Source: Ottelia alismoides (Eukaryota > Streptophyta > Magnoliopsida > Alismatales > Hydrocharitaceae). Taken from it: 64,000 nucleotides of DNA. The notes below the pieces were generated by a model that saw only the letters and a program-made list of their open reading frames with translations, was not told where the DNA came from and did not search any database. Every line of letters starts with the position of its first letter. Positions within the stretch are counted from its first letter, which is position 1. The stretch lies in contig JAZKJV010007246.1 of assembly GCA_037367405.1 (NCBI GenBank), forward strand, positions 976,501-1,040,500, read 5' to 3'. The translations under genes were made by a program, and so were the position numbers. Of the stretch, positions 39,740 through 51,995 are shown one piece after another.

Positions 39740-42700
39740 TGATGAATACTCATTCATCACTCTTTATTCTTATATTTTAGCTACAAAAACCTTTGCAAAT
39801 ACATGTATATGTTTGTAAATACAAATAACTAGCAAAAGGCATGCATAGTGTAAAAAGTAAAAATTAGCATGTTTTTGTGCAAAAATAAAAGAATAAAGAG
39901 TAAAAAGAAAAAGAGGGAAATATTCAGAATAAATATTGAGCAACCTAATCCCAAGGGAGGGCTTAGCATGGGCCTGACTGCATAAAAGCCAGAGTAGAGA
40001 GAGATAGGGAGCTCATGTGTGTAAATATACCTGTAAATACAATAAATATATTTTCCTCTAAAAATAGAATAAAAGTGGTTTGTACATATTTGTAAATATT
40101 TGTAAATATAAAATCAAAACAAAAATTGAAAAAAATCAAAAAGAAAATAAAAATGACTCCCTTGTACATATTCACCTTGTACATAGACACCCATCACTAT
40201 TTATTTCACCCTATAAATAAATAAATTAATTTCCATAAAACTTGTACATATTCTATCTTTTATTTTGTAAATAAATAAAATAAAAACCACAAAAACAAAA
40301 ACAAAATAAAAAGAACAAAATTAAAAATCAAAAATAACATTGTACATATACCATGTATATAGATGTATATATCTATTTATTTCACCCTTGTATATAAATA
40401 ATAAAAAAATAAAATAAAAATACCTTTTTATTCCTAATTTTATGATATAAATAAATAAAATATAAAATGGGAATAAAAATATACAAAAATAACAAATTAA
40501 AAATCAAAAATCAAAATCCTATAATGTATATATACCTATATATAGCACCCTAGTGTAAATACCTTATATTTATTTTGAAAAATTAATTAAAAATCACCAA
40601 AAAATAAAAAAAAAATTAAATAAACATTTCTTATGTTTTAATTTTTTAATAATTCAGCCATCCTCTATTTTTAAATGAATTTTCAAATATTTTCCAGGTG
40701 GCTGATTCCCATTGGTCCACGGGGACGTTGACCCCCCGGTCAACTTCCCCCCTGGACCACTGCGTCTCGGATCTGAGTGCCCGACCTGACTTCTCCATTT
40801 ACCCCACACTCGATCCGACACCGAAATACCTTAACCCCGGGCCCTGATTGATCCTTGTTCATCCTAGATCCACGCCCGGGGTGGGTCTGAGGGATCCGAG
40901 TCGTGTGCGTCTCGCCCGATCCATTTCTTCTTGGACCCCTGGACATATATAACCTCGCCTCCGGCAGCCTTGTTCCTCATCTCTGGACCTCCCACTCGCA
41001 GCCAAGGAGCTCCTCCGGAGTGCCTGAGTGACAGCTGTGCTCTCCGGAGTGGAAGTGAGGCACGAGGACTTCAGGAAGCCTTTGATCCGGTGGCTCAACT
41101 GCCGTGCGCCGCCGCGAGCGCGCCCAGCCTCGGGAAGCCGACGGTCCCTTACAGGCAATGACCCAGGAGCTCCCCGAGCTCCAACCTAGCCGAATGCCTC
41201 CACCAGGTAGTTTCTTTAGCCCGTAGATTAGCTTAGATTCGAGTTTTTCGTTTCCGGTAGCTGTAGCTCCGTCGTTTCCCCCCGTTGTCTCCGTCCAACC
41301 ATTTAGCCATCCGACACCGCTACCACCTTCACGAGCCTCCTCCACACCTTCTCCACCTACCCATCCCCCCTGGCTCGCCCCGGAGTAGGGACTTCAGTCC
41401 TCCACCTCCTCCGCTCGCCGTAGGACCGCCATATCGACGCATCCTTCACTGTTCTCGCACGCTAACGGGTCGAGGCACTTTGCCCTCGACCCCTCTTTCT
41501 TCCTGTGCAGATATCAGGTCAAATCGACCTCATCTGGTGGTCGGGACTTTAGAGCACAGGTGCTCCAGGTGTTCATCGTCGCCGGAGCTCTCCAGGGCTC
41601 CCCGCCATCATCGGAGCAGTCCATTGGCTGCGGATCACCGAGACGCATCTTCTCAACCTCTTAGCAGCCGTCGAGGAGTCCCCATGCCCGAGTTTCGAGC
41701 CGGCGAAGTTTGTCGGCCGCCAGTTCCTCCAGGACCCCCGCGAGCCGTCAGATCGTCTTCTCGCTTCAGAAAAGATCTCGGCCACCCTTTTGAGGAGCTT
41801 CACCACCGTCAGATCCATAGGAGGACCGATCTGAGCTGCACGATCAGATGAAGAGACACCAGTGACTCCAGAGCCGTCCGATCTCCACGTGTCAGCTTCA
41901 CCACAGTTGATCGACCGAGGGTTTAGCCACAACGCACCAGATCCATCAGATTAGCCACATGGTGGACCCTCAACCGTTCGATCAGGCCCGCGTTTCTTGG
42001 TTAAAGGCGCCTTATTCTCACCCGTTGGATTAGCTACGTGGCGTCACTTCAGCCGTCGACATATAATAAGGGGTAAATTTCTCATAGGCCCCTCTAGTTT
42101 TCGCATTTATTATCTAGTCCTGTAAATATTTTTGAACCTTTATTTTCATTGGGTAATTTGCATTGTGGACCTTACCTTTTCTTGTATTTGCATTTACGTG
42201 GACCACGTGCATCGTCACGTGAATTTTGAGGGTTATTTGCATATATGGGCTTTATGTTTCAGGGTGTTACTGAATGAATTTATGTTTTCAGTATTTGCAA
42301 ATATGCCCCTGTGAATGGTTTAATTGCGTATGTGCTTGATATAGTGGGTTATTTACATTGAAGCCCCTGGACTTTTAGTACGTGTTACTAAATAGTCCAG
42401 GAACTTTAATTTTCTTGCAAATAGGTCCCTGAGTGCCCCAGGTCATGTGCTTTGCACGTGAGTTCTTCAGAATTTTGCACCGAATCCCCTGGAACTTATT
42501 TTAATTGCATTTAGGTCCCTGTGTACTGTGCCCTTGTGTTTGAATTTAATAAAATAGCAAATTGACTCCAAATTTGATGAAAATTGGACACAAGGCTCCT
42601 AATATGTTGTAAAATTTTCTACAAATTTTGGAGACATTTTTGACACTTTTTGTTATTTCTAAAAATTCAAAAACAGGCATTTTTGTTGCTTTCTAAATTT

Positions 42701-43496
42701 AAAATTCACAAAAAATATTAAAACACTTCTAAAAATTACAAAAAATAGGTAGTGTTTATTTTACCTTGTTTGATTTTCTGACCAATTTTGGTCATTTTTA
42801 ACTATATAAAACCCATAAAAATTACAAAACACTAAAAACCTACAAAAATTCTAATAATTAATTGAAAAACCCAAAAATAATAATTCCAGTGGCTTAATTT
42901 TCCTTGAATTTTCTTCTTTAAAGAAAAATTACCTTCAGGTGTTAATATGGCCATTTTGCATTTTAAATTGGCCCTTAACACCTGGCTGGATAGTACCCTT
43001 TGTTTTCTGCCTTGTTTGATTTTTAGAGAATTCAATAAAATCAGAAAAATACCAAAAATTAACCAAAAACAATAAAAATTATAAAAAACATAAAAACATT
43101 TTTATTTGAATTTTTGAATGATTTTTGAGTAATTAAATAATTATTTGTAGTTGCTTGATTTGTTGTTCTCTTATTTTCTCAATTCATTTGAAAATCCAAA
43201 AAAATTATAAAAACATTAAAAATCCACCAAAAACCATTTTCTTTTATTTTATTCTACTTTCGACTACTTTGTAGGCCGCAAGGCCATCACGTGCTCCCTG
43301 AGTCCGACCCTGGTCGCTATACTTGGCTAATCCAATAGCCAGGACCGCTATCGTATTTCTTTGATTTTTATCTGATTTTGATGGTCTGCACTTTATTTTC
43401 TTGATTAACCGGTTGACTCTTGAGCGACTGAGGTCGCAACGACTCTTAGTTCTTCTTATTTACCTTAGTTGTTCCAGTGATATTTTTCGGTCATCA
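39740..43496 (+). repeat. Element D 3' LTR
   Basis: The full-length copy of the D LTR. The part absent from the left LTR contains diverged tandem repeats of about 178 bp (TTGTACATAT … CTATTTATTTCACCCT at about 40162 and 40340). TATA at 40943-40953; predicted intron 41207-41510. Confidence 0.92.
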
Positions 43497-43934
43497 ACAG
43501 TGCTTGTGCCATAATATTCGTGGCCAAGGGCTTTGTCTCAGTGGAAGAAGGAATCATGGTGGTTTTAAAATAGAAATACGATCCTGTGATCAACTAAGGA
43601 TGCATATAAGAACTAAAAAAATGCCCTAAAACTCTTGTTTGCCCTTGAAGAAGGGCTAAAAACCCTCAATGGACAATAGATCTGGATTCTTGGAAGCAAT
43701 CCGTGATGAGTTTTGGATCTCCAAAGAGTCATACTGTACTGTGGAGGGTAGCTATGGGGTTGACGACATTCGTAAGAGGTCCTAAAATCACTGGGTAGCG
43801 CTAGCAGGAGGGCTGCTGAACTGGAGGCAATTGGAGGGCCTTGCGTAGGGCCCTAATTAAGGGAAGAGCGCTCGCGTAGGCTTTTGCGAGGCTTGAAGTT
43901 GGCGGTGGGGATTTTAGGTCAGAACCACGGTCTT
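43497..43934 (-). pseudogene. Copia B leader and first codons of gag
   Basis: The part of copia B between its PBS and element D. The gag start codon lies close to D (about 43510). The rest is untranslated leader. Without D this would run directly into the gag at 30965. Confidence 0.6.
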
Positions 43935-43954
43935 GGACCATTGCTCTGATACCA
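43935..43954 (-). promoter_or_regulatory. Copia B primer binding site, tRNA-iMet
   Basis: The minus strand reads TGGTATCAGAGCAATGGTCC, the standard copia PBS, two bases inside the 5' LTR. Confidence 0.95.
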
Positions 43955-43956
43955 TA

Positions 43957-44162
43957 TGTAGAAGAGAGACAAATAGATATCTATTCCATAGGGCTAGGGT
44001 CTCTTATATAGAGAGAAAACCCTAAAGAATATAAGAGGAAAATACATAAATACCCCTGAGGGGTTACGGAACCCAAAGGGTTAAAGGTTACGGAACCCGA
44101 AGGGTTAAAGGTTACAGAACTTGAAAGGTTACAAATATAATTATAATATATTAATTCTAACA
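43957..44162 (-). repeat. Copia B 5' LTR
   Basis: 206 bp, starting TGTAGAAGAGA and ending TTCTAACA. It has three copies of the 24-bp GGTTACGGAACC repeat against two in the other LTR. TATA on the minus strand near 44005. Confidence 0.9.
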
Positions 44163-44167
44163 GTGAT

Positions 44168-45859
44168 AAAGGAGCTAATCTAAATGAACAGGTCGAAGTG
44201 GATGGTGTCACGCTATGAAAGAGCAGGTGCTCTAGGTCGTCGCCTCAACTTGTCGGCAATGTGAGGGGGCTTGTCATGGTGGAGAAGCTCATGCCAGCGA
44301 CCTGGTCGTGCTAGAGGCCTCCCTATCTCTCTCACTTGATGGTGGAGAAGCCATATCTGTCACCTCTCAGCTTCTCTCTCGGACCTCGTAGAGAAGGGTG
44401 GCACTCAAAAATGGCGGATGTCCGAGGTTGAAGGAGGGTAGGGAATATAAATAGGGAAGCTTACTTGGCGGCCATTGCAATATATGGGTTGTTAGGCTCC
44501 TTGCCTAATGACCAACAGTTGGAGGAAGGAGGAGAACGGGAAGAGAGGCGGTAGCGGTGTCGGGTTCCAGGGAGGAAGAGAGTAACGGGTGAAGAAAGGG
44601 GAAAGAGGGGAGAGAGAAAACCCAAAACATGATTTAATAATTAATAATTAATTAAAATAAAAACTAAGAAAATAATAAATGTATAATTAAATACTTAATA
44701 ATTAATTATATTAACTAAGATATAATTGAGTAAATAATTACGTACTTAATTAAGGTATTAATTTAATAAATGATTTATTCAAAAAAGTATACAAATAAAT
44801 AAATAATAAATAAATGAATAAGTAAATTAATTAATTATTATTTATTTTGATTTAAAAATATAATATTAATTTATTAAACAATACAATTACAATACATTGT
44901 ACCTTATACCAATACAATACCCAAACCCACATTTTTCATATTAACTTCGATTTTAGCAAAATTAGTGCCATTTTCTAGATAATAAAATAATATGAATTTT
45001 AAAACTGAGTTTGCCTAATTCGGAGTCCGTATGGCTGAGTTATGAGGTCTGGAAAATTTAATTTGTGGCTTCATGGCTTCATGTTTATTGGTATTTTGAC
45101 TGAAATTATATTTTTATATACATTTTTAGAAGATTTTTTGGAAATAAATTAAGTTCATCGAGTTCATGGTTAATTAATTAAAAGTCCAGGAAGTTTCTAC
45201 ATATATTACATTTATACAATGGGGCCAAATGCCAACACACTCATTTTATTTGAATAATTTTTAATATTTTTAATAAATAATATTAAGTATAAACCGAGTT
45301 TAAACGTGAGTTTGGTCAGTCTGGAGTTTTCTATAAATAGTCTGAACCTCATAAGTCAGCTTTTATGACTTTTTCGATCAATTATGATTAATTATTTTTA
45401 TGATGAATTATTTTTCTGATATTTTTATAAAATAATATATATTTTTGTGATCTACTTTTGCTAAGAAAGTATTTTGGTTTTGTCTTAGTTATAAATAAAT
45501 AGGTGAAATATTTACAAGGTGGCAAATGGATAAATTATATTTTGGTCTTAGTTTTCTAGATATTTTTATATGTTATGATCCTTATCTCCCCCTACTTATT
45601 TATTTTGTCGAACAAGTCAATATTGATATGGTATTAGGTTAGGATAAGTCTGTATATATTTTATATCTATAGTCTTCTTTTCTTTTTTTTTTCTTTTTTA
45701 TCTTTATTATTTTATTTGGGATAAAATAATTGTTAAATAAATTTAGTAGTATTTGTGATTAGAATGATAATTAATTGAAAATAGTGATTATTTCCATGTA
45801 TTTTGTAAAGGATTTCAGCCAAAATGAAAGAATAAAAGCGATGAATCATAGATACATCA
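44168..45859 (-). repeat. Element C 3' LTR, proximal part
   Basis: In element orientation it begins TGATGTATCTATGATTCATC next to the PPT at 45860 and continues to the copia insertion. It includes a TATA-like CTATTTATATTCC near 44446-44458 and a long AATTAATTA-rich tract (44625-44880). Confidence 0.8.
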
Positions 45860-45871
45860 TTCCCCTATACT
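45860..45871 (-). promoter_or_regulatory. Element C polypurine tract
   Basis: The minus strand reads AAAGTATAGGGG next to the 3' LTR. Confidence 0.8.
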
Positions 45872-47450
45872 TTACCTTTGTTACCCTTACCAAACACTTA
45901 TTCTATAAATAAGTGCAAGAAAAAAGAAAGGAAAAGGAAAAAGAAAAGAACATAGAACATGCTTGTTTCTTTAAACCAAATCTCACTTCACCAAAAATCT
46001 AGAACTTCGATTTAGACCTTTGGATTATTAGTGTGTTAGGACTCTATTAGAATTAGGATTTAAGCCTCGACAGCCCGCAAGTTCCACAAATCCTTATCCA
46101 GGTTCACCTCAGTAACCAGCTCAGATCCACCTATCCATCATGCAAATTTTCAGCTTTGAAAGCAATTTGTACTGTATGTGAAAGGTTTTATCTCTTCCTG
46201 CTTAGAGAAGCAAAGAAATCACCCATCCCAGTAATACAATCCCATTGGGGCCTCATCCAGCTGCTTAATCCTCGAAGAGGGGGTATTTCCTTCTAAGGTT
46301 AGGCTGTATTGTGTCCACAATCGAGTATAGAGAGAAGTAAGAAGAATGAGAAGAGAACTAGAGAGTGATCAATGTAATCACATCTCTTGTGAAGTTTGGA
46401 CAGTTTAGCCAAGTCTGCACTAAGACATGCATGCTTTCTGAAGATTGGACCATTGTGGTCATTTTTGATATTTGATGTATTTGTCTTCTTTTTGGTAGAA
46501 ATGATTGTTTCTTTACATAGGTCTTTTATGACTCGATAGATATAGCATCTTTCCATTCCGACCATTTTTTGGGGTCTTAGAAAAATTGTGACAACAGATA
46601 CTTCGCTCTTCCAAAGCTTTATACCAGCCCTAATCTCTTCGTCTTTAGACGTCAGCGTGACTAGACAAGGATGGAAACACACCACCGAAATGGATCGCCC
46701 TTCGCAACCCTATGCAAGTCGATCTAAGTGTAGAGTCCATGATTTCAAATTTGATTCAAATGGAGAACAGTTAAACGGATGACACTAGGTGTCCTACTTA
46801 AGAACTTTCAAGTTGAATTTCAAACACAGTCTCATGGAACTCAAAGAATTAAGTCTATGAGACCTGAAGAGTCTCAATTTCAGTTCCTAATAAAGTCCCT
46901 TTAGAATTAATTGGATTAATGCCTAAATCAAACTCCATCTCCCGGACTTAGATCCATTCGCTTCAAGAATCGGACTTGTTTTGGAAAATGTGAATTAATG
47001 CAACAATTTTTTACGAAGTGTTTTTTTTTTCAGATTAATCTTTTTATGTACAATTTTAAAGACTTTTGTAAATTTTAATTGAGTTTTTAAGCCTTTTCAA
47101 TTTTTAAGGTCTTTTTGAAGGACTAAGTGGATTAATTCCTTTTACACAAAATTTAAACAAATTATGTACATTTTTACAAAGGAGTTTATACAACCTTTTT
47201 AGATAATATTATACGACTTTTGTACAATATTTCACAAGAATTTTATTTACAACTTTTTAATGATTTTATCACAGTATTTTACAACATCTTTATATACACT
47301 TTTAAGCTATTTTTTAATAAGTCATATTTAGTATTTTCTTATAGATTTTAAAAACCCAAAATATACATCCATACTTTTAGATAGTCATATTATTAAAAAT
47401 ACAATAAAATATGAGATATGGCTTCTAAGCATATATATCATATATATACA
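45872..47450 (-). other. Element C 3' non-coding region
   Basis: Position and phrases (TTAGAAGGAAATACCCC, TCGAGGA) match the conserved region of A and D, more diverged. A 128-codon minus frame (46685-46299) lacks a recognisable domain. The 46980-47440 part is AT-rich with TTTACAA-type repeats. Confidence 0.5.
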
Positions 47451-47452
47451 AC

Positions 47453-47946
47453 ACCCCCTATTACATAGCATGAATTATGTCCTCATAGTGACCCAAGAAG
47501 CAGTAAAGGAAGATATAACTCGGGCTAAGTATAGATTGGTGAAAATAATTTATACTATAATGACTCAAAGAATAACGAATAAAGAATAGAAGTCAAGCAC
47601 CTCCTCTATACTTAGGATCAAGTAATCCTAAGGATAGCAAACTCAAAACTGAACATGATCAAGGTCAAGAGAATCTACACACTCAACGGCTCATCTTGTC
47701 CCCCTATACTTAGGGTAAAGTATCCCTAAGTATAGAGACAAATATCAAGAAGTGAGGGACAAGCAAGAGAACAAATGATATAAAATAGACAACAATCAAA
47801 AGAGAAGATGAGTGATATTACCCCCTATACTTAGGGTAATAAACACCCTAAGTATAAGCAATAATACGGGTAATAGAATAGAACAAATGAACAACAACGT
47901 TGTCTACATCCCGCTATGCTTAAGATATAACACATCCTACGTATAA
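47453..47946 (-). repeat. Element C array of five PPT-like hairpins
   Basis: Units near 47453, 47603, 47699, 47821 and 47909. The third and fourth are near perfect in element orientation: CTATACTTAGGG, loop, CCCTAAGTATAGGGG. Others carry substitutions such as CTATGCTTAAG. Confidence 0.85.
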
Positions 47947-48360
47947 CAAAATTCTAGATGGACCTAAGTGTGCAAGACAAACATAAGGGAGACATAATAA
48001 AAATCAAAATTACGTATATACAAGGATGAACTGGAAAATTAGGTATGAGATGCAGAGTATAAGTGTGAAGACATCGTCTCATAGTAAATAGATAGGGGCA
48101 ACCTCAATGGTCCGTGATTCATGATCGAGAAAAGGTTTCAACCGCTGATCGTTTACTAGAAAGATGGAATCATATGACAACTCAGATATATCAATCCTAC
48201 CGTTATCTTATACTTTTCGTACAAGATATGGGCCTTTCGACTTGCTCTGAAGTTTCCCTAAAAATAATTTTTATCTCACATCGAATATCCATACTTTCTG
48301 ATTCATCTCAAACTGCTTGTGGCTGATGTGAGAATCATGCCACTCTGTCATACGCTCTTT

Positions 48361-49440
48361 TTAATGAAGGCTACTCATGAAGGCTTCATCTCTCAATTCT
48401 TTCAGGGCTACCGGTTCAGTATGCCTATGATCTCCTGCATCATCTAGTCCAAAGATCATTTTTTTCACTGCCCACAAAGATTGGTGCTTGATCTCGACAG
48501 GTAAGTGGCATAGCTTGCCATAAACAAGTCGAAAGGGAGATGTACCCAATGGAGTTTTGAAGGATGTTCTATATGGCCAAAGAATCGAGTCCAAAAATTG
48601 CGACTAATCCTTTCGGTCTAAGCGAACAACCTTATGCAAGATCGTCTTGATCTCCCTACTCGAGAGCTCACTGAGACCATTCGTTTGAGGATGATACGTA
48701 GTAGAAACTCGATGGTCTATGCTGAATTCATTAGCAACTTACCTTATCGTTGATGAAGTGGCTACCTCCATATGATATCATAACTTGAGGGATCCCAAAT
48801 TGCATAATGATCTGCTTTCTCAAGAACATACAAATCGTGTTCGCATCAACGACTCGGGTAGGAATAAACTCTACCCAATGACTCACATAATCCACAACTA
48901 GAAGAATATATTCGAACCCCTAACTTTTTGGAAATGGGCCCTTAAAGTTTATACCCCATGCATCAAACACTTCAAAGAAGTGAATCGACTGCATCGACAT
49001 CCTGTCTCTACGTCCACAAGTGCTCATTTTCTGACAGTCAGTACATCTCTTTATGAATGTAAGGGCATCTGCATTGAGCATAGACCACCAAAGGCCGGAT
49101 TGGAGCTCCTTTTATGCTGTCCTTTTACCTGAATGGTGGCCTCTAGCTTCTAATCTGTGGCAACACATGAGGACACTTTGGTACTCCTCTTAATGAATAC
49201 TCCGACGCCAGACGGAATCCGCTTCTTCATTATAAAGGATCAGATCCTCTCAATGGTAAGATTTGGCTTTTAGGAGTAAAGTCTCAAGTCTCTGTCTAGA
49301 CCTATCTTGTGGAACATTCTTAGCAATAAGAAAGTTCACAAAGTTGGCATACATGGCAGCGAGACCATTGAAAGAATCACCTTGTTAGGGAAGGTCTCGA
49401 GAATAGATGAATCAAACTTAGAAGTCTCTAGTGTTTGTAA
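48361..49440 (-). pseudogene. Element C integrase
   Basis: In element order: LWWSMLNADALTFIKRCTDCQKM (zinc finger end, about 49095-49030), then DAWGINFKGPFP, LLVVDYVSHWVE and GIPQVMISYGG, then the C-terminal WPYRTSFKTPLGTSPFRLVYGK (48594-48500). The second catalytic position, normally ISDGG, reads ISYGG (about 48768), and stops interrupt the core. It would insert cDNA if active; it cannot be as read. Confidence 0.88.
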
Positions 49441-49490
49441 TCGGGAGAGGTGATATGCCATCACATTCTTGACTCCAGGCTTATCCTTGA

Positions 49491-49868
49491 TCACAATATC
49501 AAACTCCTAGAGTAGAAGGATCCACTGGTCAGATGTGGCTTCAAATTCTTCTTATCCATTAAGTACTTGATGGTGGTATGGTCAGTGAAGATGGTCACCT
49601 TGGATCCTAAAATGTGAGACCTTAATTTATCTAAGGAAAATACTATAGCTAGCATTTCTTTCTCTATAACAATGTAATTTAATTGGATGGAATCCAAAGT
49701 CTTGCCAACGTAGTGTATGGTATAAGGAAGGCCATCTCTCCTCTGTCCCAACATAGCCTCAATGACAAAATCGAAGGCGTCCGTCATGATCTTGAACGGG
49801 AGAGACCAATCAGGTGGCTGAAGGACAAGAGCCTCTACAACCATGTTCTTGAGATTTTCACAAGCTGA
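49491..49868 (-). pseudogene. Element C RNase H
   Basis: KIMTDAFDFVIEAMLGQR, NYIVIEKEMLAIVFSLDKL and TIFTDHTTIKYLMDKK in one frame (49844-49491), the gypsy RNase H order, with the first Asp, the Glu and the second Asp present. Confidence 0.92.
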
Positions 49869-49946
49869 AAGATACTTATCATCTATGATAAACTCGGTGA
49901 CTTTTGCCAGAAGGTCAGATAACAGTTGGGTAATTTTACTGAAGTC

Positions 49947-50711
49947 TCATATGAAACTTCTGTAGAAATAGACATGCCCAAGGAAATATCTTAACTTCTT
50001 CAGATTGGACGGTGGATTGAGTTTCTTTATAATATCCACCTTGGTCAGGTCCACCTGCATGCCCCTATTGGAGATGATGTGACCAAGGACCGTCCTGTGA
50101 GTCATCATAAAATGACTCTTTTCCCAAGAAAGAATAAAGTTACCTCTGTGCACCTCTGAAGCACGCGACCTAGGCTAGAAAGGCATGAATCAAAATCATC
50201 GCAGTAGACCAAGAAATCATCCATGAATACCTCTAAGTCCCACCACATACATAAAAATAGAAAGCATGCACATCTAGAATGTAGATGGAGCATTACATAG
50301 TCCAAAGGGCATCTGTTTGAAAGCATACGTTCCTAATGGACAGGTGAATGCCATCTTTTCTTGGTCTCCATGAGCAATGTCCACTTGGTTATATCCCGAG
50401 TACCAATCGAGAAAGCAATAATGGCTCCTCCTGGCAAACCATTAGATGATATGATCAATGAACGGTAGCGGGAAGTGTTCCTTCTTGGTCGCATGATTCA
50501 AACGTATGTATTCCACACAGACACACCAAGAAGTCGGTACTAGGGTAGCGATCTTCTCTCCATCCTCATTTATCACTGTAGTAATACCCATTTTCTTGGG
50601 TATCACATGTAACGAACTAACACATTTAGACATGGAGATTGGATAGATAAAATCGTCGCTCCACCACTTGTATATTTCCTTCATAACCACCTCTCGAAAA
50701 TTCAGGTTCAA
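49947..50711 (-). pseudogene. Element C reverse transcriptase
   Basis: MKEIYKWWSDDFIYPIS, SLHVIPKKMGITTV and LNHATKKEHFPLPFIDHI (50711-50442); then SHYCFLDWYSGYNQ and MPFGLCNAPSTF; then the catalytic EVFMDDFLVYCDDF (50326-50105) and GHIISNRGMQVD (50153-49947). Frames change at least twice. The FMDDF catalytic box is intact. Confidence 0.93.
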
Positions 50712-50717
50712 CCTTCG

Positions 50718-51950
50718 CTAAGACTCACGAGATGTTTTGGCATCATCATCGAGAAAAATGTGGTGGGAGCATAGAGTCGGACTAATTCCATGGAGATCAA
50801 CTACTGACCACCCGATCATCTTGCAGTTCTTTTCAAGAATCTCCACTAGACATGATTCTTGTTCTTCTGTCAGATTAGAAGTGATGATGACCAAAAACAT
50901 TTCCGGCTCTCTAGTAAGGAACAGTATTTCATGCTCTGAGGTAATGGTTTAAGCTCATGGGGAGAAGGAACAAGAATAAATAGTTTAACTAGGGTATGAG
51001 TATAGGCGACTAGGTCTATCTACGTAAGCTCAGTCTGCTCTAACTTAGAAAGATCTGGATATTGTTAGATATTCTGAACTGATTCAATCTCCAGGCTGGT
51101 TGTAGGATCTATAGATGAAGTCTCAAGTGATGGGAATTCATTGAAACACTGCCAATCAATATCTTCCAAATTTGACTGATTTGAGGGTAATTGACAACTA
51201 TGGTTATCCACTTCGGACTCGGATGGGATTGAGAATATCAGAATGATCTGAAAAAGTCTCAAAATCACCTCCATCAATTTTTTTCACTATTCGGCTCCAG
51301 ACTGTGTTCTCCAATCTCCCATAATCTTATATTTGAATCTCAGCTTCTGCTGAAGGTGTGATGAATGACTAGGTACAAGGTTCGACCCAGATGACCTCAT
51401 CATCTATTTGTATGAAATCACAATCATGATGACTATTAGGATCATCATCATATGCTTTCTCTGATTCAACTTCTCTAGATTGTTGCTCTTGAATCATCTA
51501 TGTATGTCTACTTTTGCCATGGACACGAAAGTTCACCTTCTTGGTACCGCAACCGAAAACGTCCTTCGTTGTCACCAGAAAAGGCCGTCCTAATATGATC
51601 GGAATATTAGTCACGCATTCAGGGACGACCATGTCCAACACGATGAAGTCCACAGGGAATTGTGAACCCTGAATGGTGACAGTGACATCTTCAATTAAAT
51701 TCTTCGGCCTCTTAACTGATCTATCAACAAACTATCAGACCATTCAACTTAGTCGAAGAGGTTCGTACTTGAACTTGTGAATTAGGGAAGAACGAAGGAG
51801 ATTAATCGAAGATCTGCTATTTAATAGAGTACGATCGAAAGTATGATTGAGGATCTCACATCTGACATATGGAGCTCCTATGTTTGATCTCTTGGATGGG
51901 AGTCGGTTGTGAATATCATGACATATTTCCTTGGTTAACACATGGATCTC
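50718..51950 (-). pseudogene. Element C protease and protease-RT linker
   Basis: Protease: APYVRCEILNHTFDRTLLNS then SSINLLRSSL (51941-51744), with Asn where the catalytic Asp is expected. Downstream come an acidic linker (51277-51065) and an RT-proximal part (50900-50718). Order matches element E. Confidence 0.7.
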
Positions 51951-51995
51951 ATAACAATAATTGCACTACCTCATCTTTCTACGGACCGTAGTGCA

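Larger units (their letters stand above)
30966..43496 (+). mobile_element. Gypsy element D, non-autonomous, plus strand, inside copia gag
   Basis: 12.5 kb. LTRs 30966-34025 and 39740-43496, both starting TGATGAATACTC and ending GGTCATCA. Flanks GCAGT (30961-30965) and ACAGT (43497-43501) agree at four of five bases. The interior has a tRNA-Asp PBS, a leader, a broken gag, an acidic ORF, a hairpin array, a conserved non-coding block and a PPT; protease, RT and integrase are absent. LTRs look much more alike than those of A, so D is younger. Confidence 0.92.
27372..44162 (-). mobile_element. Ty1/copia element B, minus strand, host to element D
   Basis: Short LTRs (27372-27597 and 43957-44162), a PBS complementary to initiator tRNA-Met at 43954-43935, and a PPT at 27598-27612. 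GTGAT flanks the right LTR (44163-44167) and is present at 27368-27372 on the left, a good target duplication if one T was lost. Domain order on the minus strand is gag, integrase, RT, RNase H, which is copia order. Element D sits inside gag. Excluding D, B is about 4.3 kb. Protease and the start of integrase are missing. Confidence 0.92.
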
